DNA from: Wolfiporia cocos
Taxonomy: Eukaryota > Basidiomycota > Agaricomycetes > Polyporales > Phaeolaceae
NCBI GenBank assembly: GCA_029448655.1
Contig: JACCLO010000012.1
Span: forward strand, 248,001 to 312,000
Direction: 5' to 3'
Length of the DNA: 64,000 nt
Positions 47,380-58,114 of the stretch are shown in pieces. The stretch's first letter is position 1. Every line of letters begins with the position of its first letter. The position numbers and the translations under genes are program-made. The notes below the pieces were generated by a model. That model saw nothing but the letters and a program-made list of their open reading frames with translations. It made no database searches and was not told the origin of the DNA.

Positions 47380-49092
47380 ATGTGGTGCAGTATACTGGTA
47401 CTCTTGAGTACCCTTGCTCTACCATCGACATCCGCTCCGATCACAACTGAGAATCCATGTTATCAAGAGGTGCTTCTGTGGTGGGATCTCTTGGTATTCC
47501 TTGCCACAAATTTCGTTGCGCATGCAGCGACTGTACCCGAGACGTCGGGTGCCAAGTGGCAGGACACTGTGGTCTGGAAATCGCTCGCCACCTTCTTGCC
47601 ATTTGCAGGAATCGGGAGGTCGATGATAAAGATTATAGACTGGTCAATGCTCCGAGGAGATGAGATCCGAATGGCATGCAGCCAGGGTGCTGTGTTAGTG
47701 ATGGCACGAAACCGAGACTGGCAACCATCTTGTAAGCAAGAAGAGCCCGTGTATCTACATCTCAACAAAGATTTTGCACATGTTAGGTGCGTCTGATGCA
47801 AGTCGTTGATATCGATCTCACGCGGATATGAACCTTTTATCAGGGATGACGACAACTGTACAATCTCCGTCGATATGGATGACCAGCCGCTCAATGAGTG
47901 GTTCGGACATCTAGACGTGGAGATGCCAGAGCAGCATAATATCCACGGTGATTGGCAACTCCCAAAGGGCTATTGCCTTCTAGCTATCCCCATTAACGTC
48001 ATTGACAATCTGGTCGCAAAAGAGAGCATGAACGTTCATAGCATCAAATTATGCCGGAGTACGAGCACTATCAAGATCATGGTATCCATTGCCCAGCTGA
48101 TGGCCGCCTGCATCACACTGTATCGCACTATCACAAGCGGTGATCAAATTGCACGCTATGGATATGCAGCATATGGAATCACGGTATTTCCATACGCCCT
48201 TACCTCCCTGGTCAACCTCATTGCCATAGGTCTGGTCGGGGACTATCCTTTTTTCTATGTCCTGAGGACATCGATTCTGCGAGAAGCGGAGTCACGACAT
48301 GACGCAGTCTGTGACGGTGCTATAGGCATCTCTCCCGGTGATGTGGGACGTGCTGCGTCTTATATGGCCTCCCATGCATCGGATCGCACTGGGACTGCCG
48401 CATCAATGGCTCACGTCGTGGGGCGAGCTGCCGATGGGGCAAGCCTTTCATCGAATGCCGCCGTAGGGACAGTTTCTATTCCCACTGACCCCGAGATACC
48501 ACAATACCGGTTCAATGTCGATGAGCAGTATACCGCCGCGTTCCTACGTCTCAGTCATCCCCAAACTGCCGGACAGGAACCTATACTCACAATCAGAGTA
48601 GGCGATATCACTAAACGGCTGAATTTGCTGCGTAGATCGACGATGCCGCAGTTGGATTGCAAGATAACGGTTGGCAGCAGAAGTAACAGTATTTGGCATA
48701 TACCAGAATGCACGAATCCTGATCTCCGGAGATTTCACAGCTCGATTGACACAGCATGGCGATCAGGAGTCACCGTAACCACCTTCATTGCTACATGCCT
48801 GCTCCCTTATTTGGCCATCTTCCTCATCACCGACTTTCATCCAGGCGGTAGCACATTAGCCCAGCGGACATGGGTATTGGCATGGATCTGCGCGGGGCAG
48901 CTATCATTTCCCGTATTTGTCATCCTTCATGACACAATGGTGCAGATGTCCTTTATGGGCATGCTCAGGGGCAAGGGCCGCTATATCACACTCTTCTTGC
49001 TTCTGCCGATGACAGCGTCCATTGGTGGCTACATTACAATCAGCCAGATGTTCTACGAGGACAACAGCACCACGCGTATAGTCTGCGATTGA
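47380..49092 (+). CDS. Orphan multi-span membrane protein
   Basis: Two exons (47380-47786, 47844-49092) give 551 codons with a standard 57-bp intron. From ATG 47380 the N terminus is a strong signal-peptide-like segment, MWCSILVLLSTLALPSTSA. Further hydrophobic segments are visible near residues 30-45, 65-85 and 245-305, then, after a long soluble stretch, about 450-470, 485-505 and 515-535 (TTFIATCLLPYLAIFLITDF, LAWICAGQLSFPVFVIL, LFLLLPMTASIGGYI). The upstream frame stays open, with ATGs at 47116 and 47239, so the start is uncertain. I recognise no family. It is flanked on both sides by copies of one dispersed repeat. Confidence 0.7.
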
Positions 49093-51000
49093 GGTGAGCA
49101 CAAGCTGCCCGTCCAACCCATAAAATTCTCTCTGTTGGCCTACAATAAGCTAAATCATTCGGACCTGGCAGATCACACTACATGCTAAAGGCCATTACAA
49201 TATACGATGGAGTTTGAGGATGAGCTTGGAAAGGCAGGGCCTTCGGGGCTGCTACTGTGTAGGTCACCCTTGGTATCAGGTGTTAGTGAGTGTGTATATA
49301 CGGGGATATGCTGAGATCGGCTGCGATTTTGCATTCGAAGGATGCGCGTAGATGACATGCGCGATGAACATAGTAGTAGGGCGTTTTAGGGCGTACCAGC
49401 AGTGGTATATACGAGGCTCAGAGCGGCGGCTTCCGAGTGAACACTGGCGAATGATCTCCTGGAGCAAGTCCATGGTGACGGCGAGAACTACGCCAAAGCG
49501 GAGCCATGAGATCAAAGTTATATCAAGAAGCATTCACAGAGCGCAAGGCTAGCAACGCACAAGGGAGATCACGCATCTACATCGCCAAAAACAATTTGAG
49601 TAACAGATGCGACACTATTGACCTACCAATGCATGCCACAGTTGTGACAGCTTTGCGTAGCCGTGGCCCTGTGGCAAGAGTCGTCTGCAACCCCTTACCG
49701 GAACCCTGCGTGACGGATGTCGAATGGCCTCCTTCTGCGCACGTCCATTTCCTGCAGTCTCAATGGTCGCTTTACCTGCGTCGCAAACGTCCGCGCGTCA
49801 CATGTGGCGTGGACATGCCGCAACTCTTTGCAACAAAGATGACATGGACTGCGCAAGGAATCGCTAGATGCTCTGCGGTAGAGCGTTGTGCAGAGGGTAT
49901 CAGATGTTCAAGTACAAGCCTTATGATGCACTGGGTTCGCGTTTTGGCATTAATCAATGACCGTGGCCGCTTCTTTGACGATCTTAAGTTCCATCGCTGA
50001 TGTCATCAATCGCTTCAGAATGCTAGAGACACGCGCATGATGCATTTCTACGCTGAACAGGCAGCAGTCAGCCGCGATCTGTATCTACTGCGGTATGGCC
50101 GCAGGTATCTGTGTTGTTCTCGATATGCGTCGCGCAAGCAGCAAAGTAGACGTGCAGATGCGGGCACACTTGCGCTCAGCGGAGACCTGCAATCTGGACG
50201 TACGCCATGCCCGGAGCCTGGCGAGAGCTAGAGGCAAAGGGCGCATCGTCCGACCTGTCAGGCACACTAACCAGCAGACCGCGGCGATGCGTGCGCAGCA
50301 TGGGGTACGCTGCGCGCATTGCATGAACATACCGCAGCGACGGAGTCGAATGGAGGGATCACCAGGTATAAGGCTGTCCAGTCTTGTCTGAGGTGCACAG
50401 CGAACCCGGTGATCGTAGTGAACCGTGGTAAGGCCGGCGGTGATGCAAATTGAGGTCAACTGCGCGCTTTCCGACAGATCATAACCGCACTCTTGGGCCT
50501 GACGGGGGCCGAAGCAGCACATATGAGAGTGGTCGCCAGAGCGACAGCAGGCTCGGTGCCGCAGATAGCAGATTCAGATGTAGCACGAATATATCGATGA
50601 GAGTGCATCCGTCGTGAGGGACAGTGCAATGCGGCGAGCGCATGTCGAGGGCAGCAACAATAATTCCAGCGGCACGGCCCATTGAAGACCGCGGCTTGAG
50701 CACACTGCGAACATATAAAGTCCTCCTCTGCAGACGCCCGCCTCGAAGTTGACTGTTCATCACCAGCGAGGCAGTGCCATCACAGCCTCCAGCCACTCTA
50801 GCCGACGCTACTCTCCGATCCCGCTTCTCAAATACCCCTCGCTCACCTCAGCCCACCCGAGGCACAGGCTGCTTTCTTTCCTTGACTCTTTTCGTTACTA
50901 GCCCGGTGCTGGTCTTTCCTTCGTTTTCATCCGTCTGCGACGTGATTTCCACCGCTCTCTGCTCTGCAACTTTCGCTTCCGCAACTACACGACCACGACG
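49093..51000. other. Intergenic DNA, one copy of the dispersed repeat
   Basis: A 164-codon plus frame at 49506-50000 is unsupported by any domain. The repeat copy is at 50149-50462. The last ~250 bases before 51001 are C/T-rich and probably include the NoxR promoter and 5' UTR. Confidence 0.4.
50149..50462 (+). repeat. Dispersed repeat, copy 3
   Basis: Matches copies 1 and 2 through GCGCTCAGCGGAGACC, CGTACGCCATGCC and GGTGCACAGCGAACCCGGTG. Confidence 0.65.
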
Positions 51001-52993
51001 ATGTCTCTCAAAGCTGAGCTCGAGACCTGGGCCGCCGCCCTCAAGGCCTACGACGAGGAGGACTTTGAAAAGAGCCTCGAGCTCTTCAGCCAAATCGCCG
51101 ACTCGTCCAAGATCCTCACCAACATGGGCCTCATCTATGCCACCCTCGGCGAGCACGACGCCGCCGTCGAACAGTTCCAAGCCGCTACCCAGCTCGACAC
51201 CTACCTCTCCGTTGCGTGAGTCCATCGTCTCTTTGCCTCGTTGGATCACCGTCGCGGGCGCGAATCAGAGAGATGCGCCTGGGTGTTTCACGGCAATGCC
51301 GCCCGCGCTAAATTATGCCCTCGTCGTCCCATCTAAACTGCCGCTGACGCGTCGGCAGGTACTTCCAATGCGGTGTCTCCAACTTCCTCCTCGGCCGGTA
51401 CGAGTCTGCGCTCCGCGACTTTGACGACGCCGCGCTCTACATGCGCGGCAACGCGGACATCAACTACGAGCAGCTCGGCCTCAAGTTCCGTCTCTACTCC
51501 GCAGAGGTCCTCTTCAACAAGGGCCTCTCGCGCATCTACATGGGCCAGACCGACGAGGGCCTCCGTGAGCTCGGCGATGCCCGCCGCGAGAAGGTCACCG
51601 AGGAGCACAACGTCATTGACGATGCGATTCAGGACCGTGGGGAGGGGTACACCGTGTTCAGTATCGTGAGTTGCCAACTGTGCTTCTGATCCGGGTTCTG
51701 AGCGATACGCTATGCGCGCGTAGCCCGTCGGCGTGCTCTACCGCCCCGCGGAAAAGAAGATCAAGAATTCAAAGACGAAGGACTACATGGGCAAGGCGGT
51801 ACGTGCTCCGCCACCTGCCTCCCTACGTTACCTAACGTTGTACGTAGAAACTCGTCGCAGCCTCGGACGCGACCGAGGCGTACACCGAGTTCACGGGCGT
51901 AGCGCGTATGCGCCAGGCGACCGGTGACGGCGCGGCGCTCTCCCGCTCCGCAACCGTCGCGAACGCCACCCCATCCAGTGAGTCCTCATTTCCTCTTCTT
52001 CCCACCCCGCCGCGCGCCCCGCTTTCTGCCTCCCACCGTTGCTACCGCAATTCCGTACTTCGGTCTGGGTTCTGACGACGCCGCAGAGTTCCAGGACGAC
52101 GATCGCGCCGCGCCGCTCCAGCGTTCCAAGACGACCATCAACGTCTCTACCGCACCTTCCGCGTTCCCGCGCTCGCAATCCAACCCGACCTCGCCCTCCG
52201 ACTCGCCCGCCCGCACCTTGCCCGCCAACGGCACGGCTGCGGGTGCGTCGCTTGCAAGGAGCGCGACGAGCGCAGGCCGGGTGCAGCCAACGCGCGGGCT
52301 GAGTATCCGCAAGCCTGCCGGGGGCCAAAACGCGAACGGCGGCGGGCAGCAGTCGCAGCGGACGACGGAGTTCCTAGATAACTACATCGACTCGTACGCT
52401 GACGCGCCGCTCCCGCCTTTGCCCGAGCGCGAGCGCGCGGGCGGCAACATGCCGCGCGGCCGATCCACGGCGAATGGCGCCAGTGCCGGACACGCACGCA
52501 CGCGCAGCCAGCCGGCGACGCAGAGCGTGTACAGCGCCGGGGGCGGGGGAAGCATGCGCAGGAAGCCGACGCGACGCGGGACGGGAAGGCCGGGCCCGCG
52601 GGCGGTGAGCCAGTATGAGGAGTGGGACGAAGAGGAGGAGGAGTGGGATGAGCCGCCGGTGGACGATCTAGTCAAGATTCGGGTGAAGGTGCGTCGTACT
52701 TCCTTCTGGATCAGGACGAGGTGCTGACAGGGCGCCGCACACAGCTGCACTACCAGGACGACGTGCGGGGGATGGCTCTGACGCCGGACATGCCATGGGA
52801 AGACTTCCTCGCGCGTGTGACAGGCAAGTTTGGGCGCGCGCTCGATGGCCTTGGCATGAAGTTCAAGGACGAGGACGGCGGCCAGGTCTCGCTTCGCGAC
52901 GAGATGGACTACGAGCTCGCGATCGAGACCGCGCGCGAGACCGCGAAGGGCAAGCCCGAGGGGCGGCTCGAGATTTGGTGTACGGATGAGTAG
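51001..52993 (+). CDS. noxR: NoxR, p67phox-like regulator of NADPH oxidase
   Basis: NoxR is the cytosolic activator of fungal NADPH oxidases, binding Rac-GTP through TPR repeats and Bem1/Cdc24-type partners through PB1. Exons are 51001-51215, 51359-51665, 51724-51798, 51848-51977, 52087-52688 and 52745-52993, 525 codons. Residues 1-160 are TPR units (LTNMGLIYATLGEHDAAVEQ, FNKGLSRIYMGQTDEGLREL). GYTVFSIPVGVLYRP (about 165-180) is the activation-domain-like segment. A low-complexity Ser/Pro/Arg region (about 240-410) follows. The last exon encodes a PB1 domain starting KIRVKLHYQDDVRGM (basic) with the acidic DEDGGQVSLRDEMDYE motif. The 143-bp first intron is longer than the rest. Confidence 0.95.
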
Positions 52994-53751
52994 GCGTGGC
53001 AGTTAAGGAAAATTGTGAGGCTTTGTATGTGGAGGGAACCGATTTGCAGATCTCATTCATCTACTTGGGCGGTTTGTGCATATTGTTATTTTAGCAGCTC
53101 TCTATCTAACTCTGCGCGGCGCGGAATGGAATACTCCATCGTCGCATCTTCATGCGTGGTGCCGACGGGTCATACCGAGACTTCAGCAAGGGGAGCAGAA
53201 TTGGCCATTGGTTCTCTACGCTACACCATCACCAACGCGCCGCGCCGACGTTCGGCCTGCTCCTTTGGAGTTCAAATTGCCGCGAGTTCTGCATTCTGCA
53301 GACCTTCGCGCCCACGGCTCAGGCCGTTTCCTCGCTGACTAAGGATGTTCATGCGTGTTCGGTCGCGGCTGGCAAGTGCGATCCCTCCTCGAACAGTCAC
53401 TGGTCAGCGGAGACCTCACTCCCCTCCTTACAGTGACTAGCTTCTTCGAGGCGTACCCAATGCGTGAGCACCGTTATTGGCTTCCGATGCCAGTTGTCTC
53501 CGGCGATCTATACCATGTTTCGGGCTCGGCATGGATGCGTGGACATGGACACTGAATTCTTAGTTAAGAGAACAATGGAATCCCGGTGTTGGCAGCACTA
53601 CCTCTTGCACCTCTGCTGTCTCATAGACGGATCATATTGCATAATGATTTGGCAATTCCAATCAGGTTGAGAGGGGGTGTCCCCGCAATCAACAGTATCG
53701 CCAAAGGGATATCGATCACCTACGGACTATGACGTAGATACGTCAGGTCTA
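52994..53751. other. Intergenic, no gene seen
   Basis: Short plus-strand frames between 53015 and 53670 overlap one another in different frames and show no domain. Confidence 0.35.
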
Positions 53752-53951
53752 GCGAATTGTTAGTCTCGTCCCCAGACCTTGCACGTGGCTGCTGCCACTC
53801 GGGAGGACCCGAGCGGAGTTCGAAAAACATATTGCAGCAGCCACTGTACAAGGTCTGGTGGGTTTCGTCAGGGCGGGTGTAGGTGACCCCGTCTCGTGAT
53901 CGCGACGCTGGCCTACAGCGCGACGCGCATCCTCACAATTGTAGTTGTATG

Positions 53952-54953
53952 TAGTGTTGCGAGGTCCGGTCCCAAGGACCGCTAAAGACCAAGGACAGGA
54001 CCAGGACCGGACTGATTAGGACCGATTCAGCGGTCCGGTCCAGTCCCGGTCCTAACACAGTCCTGGTCCTGGTCCTAACAAGTTGTCAATTTATACAGGA
54101 CCGGTTGGGACCGGTCTGGACCAGTCCTGGACCGGTCCCAAAAGTTAGCATAGAATAGTGCTTCGACTCCAGCATTTAAACCATGATGCACTAATTTAAA
54201 CATAAAATCAAGTACCTAAGACTCCAGTGAGTGATCCAAGACGGTCTGCATCATGTATGTACCACTAGCTAAGCATCACAAAACCTGACAATAATAGTTT
54301 CCACTAGTAAAGCTTCTAATATTAATGATACAACGAAGCACTGCTATTGTCTTGGGCAGCACTTAACACATGCAGTCTGCCCTCATGTTATCACTAATGT
54401 TGTTGACTTGCACACAGTTGTATATTATCCCGCCCAGTAGCTTTGACACTTGCACATTGAAATAGATATATATGCAGTTCAATCTCATGCAGTCACTGGC
54501 TTCCAACCATTTAGTGGTCACTATTACTACTCATTGTGTCATACAAGATTGAAACAATAAAATGTCACCAGGTTTAACCTGAGATGCGCAGTCACCACAG
54601 TGGCATATATAAGTATATACCAGCTTCAGTGTACCAACCATACTGGCAAAACTCAACAATCGGTGCATCATAGTCAATTTGCGAGCTGTACTAAGTATGT
54701 TTTGATACATGTTGAGCAATAAAGTGCCCTTTCATTGCATTTTCTTACAAATAAAATATAGTCAAGTGAATGACCATTCAATCGGTCCTGGACCGGTTCA
54801 GACCGGTCCTGGGACCGGTATAGGACCGCGGTCCTGCTTGGGACCGGTCTCAGTCCGGTCTCTCATTGCCCGCACCGGTCCGGTCCTGGTCCTGGTCCTC
54901 GGTCCTGCCCAAAACATGCAAAAGACCGGACCGGACCGGACCTCGCAACACTA
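53952..54953. mobile_element. hAT-like non-autonomous element
   Basis: Terminal repeats begin TAGTGTTGCGAGGTCCGG at 53952 and its complement ends at 54953. The 8-bp duplication GTTGTATG is at 53944-53951 and 54954-54961, as expected for hAT. Both subterminal regions are packed with GGACC/GGTCC motifs in both orientations. No transposase was seen. Confidence 0.9.
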
Positions 54954-55073
54954 GTTGTATGCTACCTGATTTCGCAGAATCACTGTCATAATGCCCTCTA
55001 AGCAAACTCACGGCAGTCTGTTTGATCGCGACGTTAACGATATGCTCAATGCGGCGCGTACTGTGGCCGAGAA

Positions 55074-55316
55074 ATGTTGCCAATATTATACTCACCCGCA
55101 GATACACGCCGCTTAGTCACCGAGAAATTCCAAAATGTATTTGGGGCTGACAGAGTGCAGTACGACTGGCAGCTTGATGTCAGGGAGGCACTGCTGCTGC
55201 ACCTAGACTCCGTTGTCACTGCCGGCACAGGATCGGGCAAAACTGGACTGGTTTTGATGTCTGATGAGATGGTGGCAAAGTCGTGGTCGTTGTTAAGCTC
55301 AGACATTATGATTTAA
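55074..55316 (+). pseudogene. RecQ-like helicase fragment captured in a transposon
   Basis: The frame includes LVTEKFQNVFGADRV, YDWQLDVREALLLHLD and a Walker A motif AGTGSGKT. This matches the start of DEAD/RecQ-like helicases of Agaricomycetes. It stops shortly after Walker A and lacks all later helicase motifs. Confidence 0.65.
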
Positions 55317-56188
55317 AGTGATAAGATGGTGCAGTACGGCATAGACGTGGCCAGCTACGCTTCGCGTGCATTTGTGAGCTCACCGAGTGCGACGTGTCGC
55401 ACGCTGTACACGCCAGCATCACGGTCATGAGACGGGGTCACCTACACCCGCCCTGACGAAACCCACCAGACCTTATACCAGTGGCACCTGCAATATGTTT
55501 TTTGCACTCCGCCCGGACATGTCCGGGCTGCAGGTGCCACGTGAGGTATAAGGTCTGGAACCGAGACTAGCGAATTGTGCATGTGAGGCCCCGGGCAACT
55601 CCCCTAACAGGCTCCTAGAACCAGCCGCTCTATGTGTTCCACGTTCCTGTTGTGGCTAAGTCAGGTGATGTTCCCAATATGGGAATGACTTAGCCGAACA
55701 ACGAGGAAGTGAACGCTATAGAGCGGCTGGCCAAATATGTTGGCGCTCGATTAGCCGAGCTGACAAATCAACTAAGTTCCCATTTTCGCTCGGGCAGGCA
55801 CGCAGGAAATTACTGCTATTGGAATGCATAATGGCTGAGTCAGAGCGTCACATCAGCTCGCCTGTGCCTAATTTGGAATCGGAAACACTGACGGCTGGTG
55901 CAGCGCAGCAGCATAGACTTATCAAGTTCCGCAATATCAAACTGGTCGACGTGCTTGCTTTGTGCTGATGGTTCTGTTGACCATAATATTGACCTCTCTC
56001 ATGTGTTCTACATGTGCAATCCTCAGTGTCAATTCTATTATAGCTGCTTAACGGCCGGAGTCGAGGGACTTCAGTCAATTATCTTAATCTGCCAACTGCC
56101 CTTCACTTAAGAAATCGCAGTTGCGAGCTAGGTTTGCACGCAGATTAATCTGCTAACTGCGGCAGATTAATCTACTGTGACAATAAAA

Positions 56189-56278
56189 TGGTTCATCCCG
56201 GATTCGAACCAAGGACCTTAGCGCAGATGAGAACAACAGCATCGCAGCATAATTAGCCAACTGAGCTACAGTGCAACT
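56189..56278 (-). ncRNA. tRNA-like sequence, left inner arm
   Basis: On the minus strand an A box (TAGCTCAGTTGG) and a B box (GGTTCGAATCC) are intact. Acceptor ends do not pair (GCACTGT against ATGAACC) and no clean anticodon arm is seen, so it is not a functional tRNA but resembles a tRNA-derived SINE head. Confidence 0.6.
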
Positions 56279-56563
56279 GGTGTTGCCCCCATTTTAAGCA
56301 ATATATAGAGTATTTTGTAAACTTCATTTTCGCAGTTTAACATCTTCCATAACACAAATACAAATGAATCTGCCTCTAAAGACCTGTGATTCCAGTGTAT
56401 TCAGCTTTCCCATTGTGAGTTGCTCCAGGTCAAGCATGGTAAATCAAGCTACCACTATCATTGATTTCTGTATGCTTGTTGGAGCAGTTAGTTGCCTTGA
56501 TGATTTGCGAAAATTGTGTGTAAAATTTGCGTTATATATATTTTAATTGGTCAATGGTACCTG

Positions 56564-56652
56564 TTGCCGCAATGGCTCAGTCGGCTAATTACGCTGCGAT
56601 GCTGTTATTCTCATCTGCACTAAGGTCCTTGGTTCGAATCCGGGATAAACCA
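56564..56652 (+). ncRNA. tRNA-like sequence, right inner arm
   Basis: Mirror copy of the left arm with A box TGGCTCAGTCGG and B box GGTTCGAATCC. The acceptor stem is again unpaired and a T-rich TTTTATTG follows. Confidence 0.6.
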
Positions 56653-57389
56653 TTTTATTGTCACAGTAGATTAATCTGCCGCAGTTAGCAGATTAATCTG
56701 CGTGCAAACCTAGCTCGCAACTGCGATTTCTTAAGCGAAGGGCAGTTGGCAGATTAAGATAATTGACTGAAACTCTACCGGAGTCATTGTGCAAAATGTC
56801 TAGAATGTTTTAAAGTGTTAAGTGAACCTCAGCCATCAACAGGTGATTCGTAGTCGCGCCGTATCGTAGCCTCGCTAGGATAAGGTCTTCGACGCTACTT
56901 GGCGTTGACGAACAAAATCTAGAACGTCGGCGAATGTAAATGACTCTGGCAACATTCCGGGATACGGCAGAGATTGGATTGCGGTGTAGTACAGTAACAT
57001 ACAGCCATCTATTTCTAGCCACAATACAAGCTGCAGTCTTATTGCCACAGCACAGCACAGTATGTACTACACTGCGCTCGGAGCACAGAAACGTAGTAGC
57101 ACCTGTAGTTCTGGATGAGGCAGCGGGTGAGCTGATGTGACGCTCTGACTCAGCCATTATGCATTCCAATAGCAGTAATTTCCTGTGTGCCTGCCCGAGC
57201 GAAAATGGGAACTTAGTTGATTTGTCAGCTCGGCTAATCGAGCGCCAACATATTTGGCCAGCCGCTCTATAGCGTTCACTTCCTCGTTGTTCGGCTAAGT
57301 CATTCCCATATTGGGAACATCACCTGACTTAGCCACAACAGGAACGTGGAACGCATAGAGCGGCTGGTTCTAGGAGCCTGCTCCCCTAA

Positions 57390-58114
57390 GGGTTTATCCG
57401 TAAAAACTGGCCTCAAAAACGCATTGTTCCTAGCCTCAAAAACGCAATTTCGGACAGAGGTATCACGATGTCACGTATGTCACACTAAGTCACAGAGCAT
57501 TTGTCCTGGGCGAGCTCGCAAGCCCGGGCCGACACAGTGGAGTCCCACCCGGTCGCAATCATTGAACAAAGCTTAACGTGGCGTAAGTACAGCAGAGGTA
57601 GCCTATATTGTTAAGTACCAAGTCATGCAGTATCTTCCAGCAGTCATTACCGGAGCCATCAAATACGCTAAGACCTCCTGGTTTTCGGCACCTCAAATAC
57701 GCTAAAACTGACAGACAGGAGACCAGTTTGAGGTCCTCAAATACGCTAAATCCGGACAAACCCTTGGGGGAGTTGCCCGGGGCCTGGTATGTGCCGATAG
57801 ATACGCGAGGGAGATGAAGTAAGCCAAAGGTCGTCAGCCACCATTTCATTGTGACGAAGACATCACATATTTGATGTTCTTCAACAGCCTCCAGATCGCA
57901 TAGACTGCATTGGTCCTCAATTGACACAATATATTCAGTACTAAATACGCAAAACATTGCATAGCTGACAGTTAAACCTCGAGAGTGGGATTTTGCTGTA
58001 TAGCATCTAGGCATGAGATGCCCGCTGTGAGGACAGCACAACCACTGGGTTCAATGAGCAGTCGTGAATAGCTTAGAACCTGCTGAGCTGCTTTGCCACA
58101 GAGTCGACCAGGAA
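57390..58114. repeat. Remainder of a short DNA element, with repeats
   Basis: The sequence beyond the fold-back element continues CCTAAGGGTTTATCCG and is mirrored near 57740-57785 as GGACAAACCCTTGGGGG. AAATACGCTAAA-type motifs repeat near 57660, 57700 and 57737. This looks like a ~430-bp MITE into which the fold-back element inserted. The 8-mer TAGATACG at 53735-53742 and 57798-57805 may be its target duplication. Confidence 0.4.

Larger units (their letters stand above)
53761..55569. mobile_element. MULE-like DNA transposon carrying a helicase gene fragment
   Basis: The long terminal inverted repeats span about 53761-53917 and 55410-55569 (start TAGTCTCG, end CGAGACTA). A 9-bp duplication GCGAATTGT lies at 53752-53760 and 55570-55578, the usual MULE length. 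No transposase is present. It holds a hAT-like element (53952-54953) and a RecQ-like helicase fragment at about 55074-55316, so it resembles a Pack-MULE. Confidence 0.85.
55608..57380. mobile_element. Fold-back element with nested inverted arms
   Basis: Outer arms span about 55608-55862 and 57122-57380, starting CAGGCTCCTAGAACCAGCC. The 9-bp duplication CTCCCCTAA lies at 55599-55607 and 57381-57389. A second inverted pair, about 56070-56278 and 56566-56775, lies inside and consists of two head-to-head tRNA-like sequences with shared ~120-bp tails. The centre (56279-56565) is unpaired. No transposase is present. Confidence 0.88.

Noticed and set aside
49506..50000. 164-codon plus frame as a gene
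   Set aside because: Composition unlike neighbouring genes and no domain or splice evidence.
56189..56652. Two functional tRNA genes
   Set aside because: A and B boxes are present but acceptor stems do not pair and no clean anticodon arm exists.
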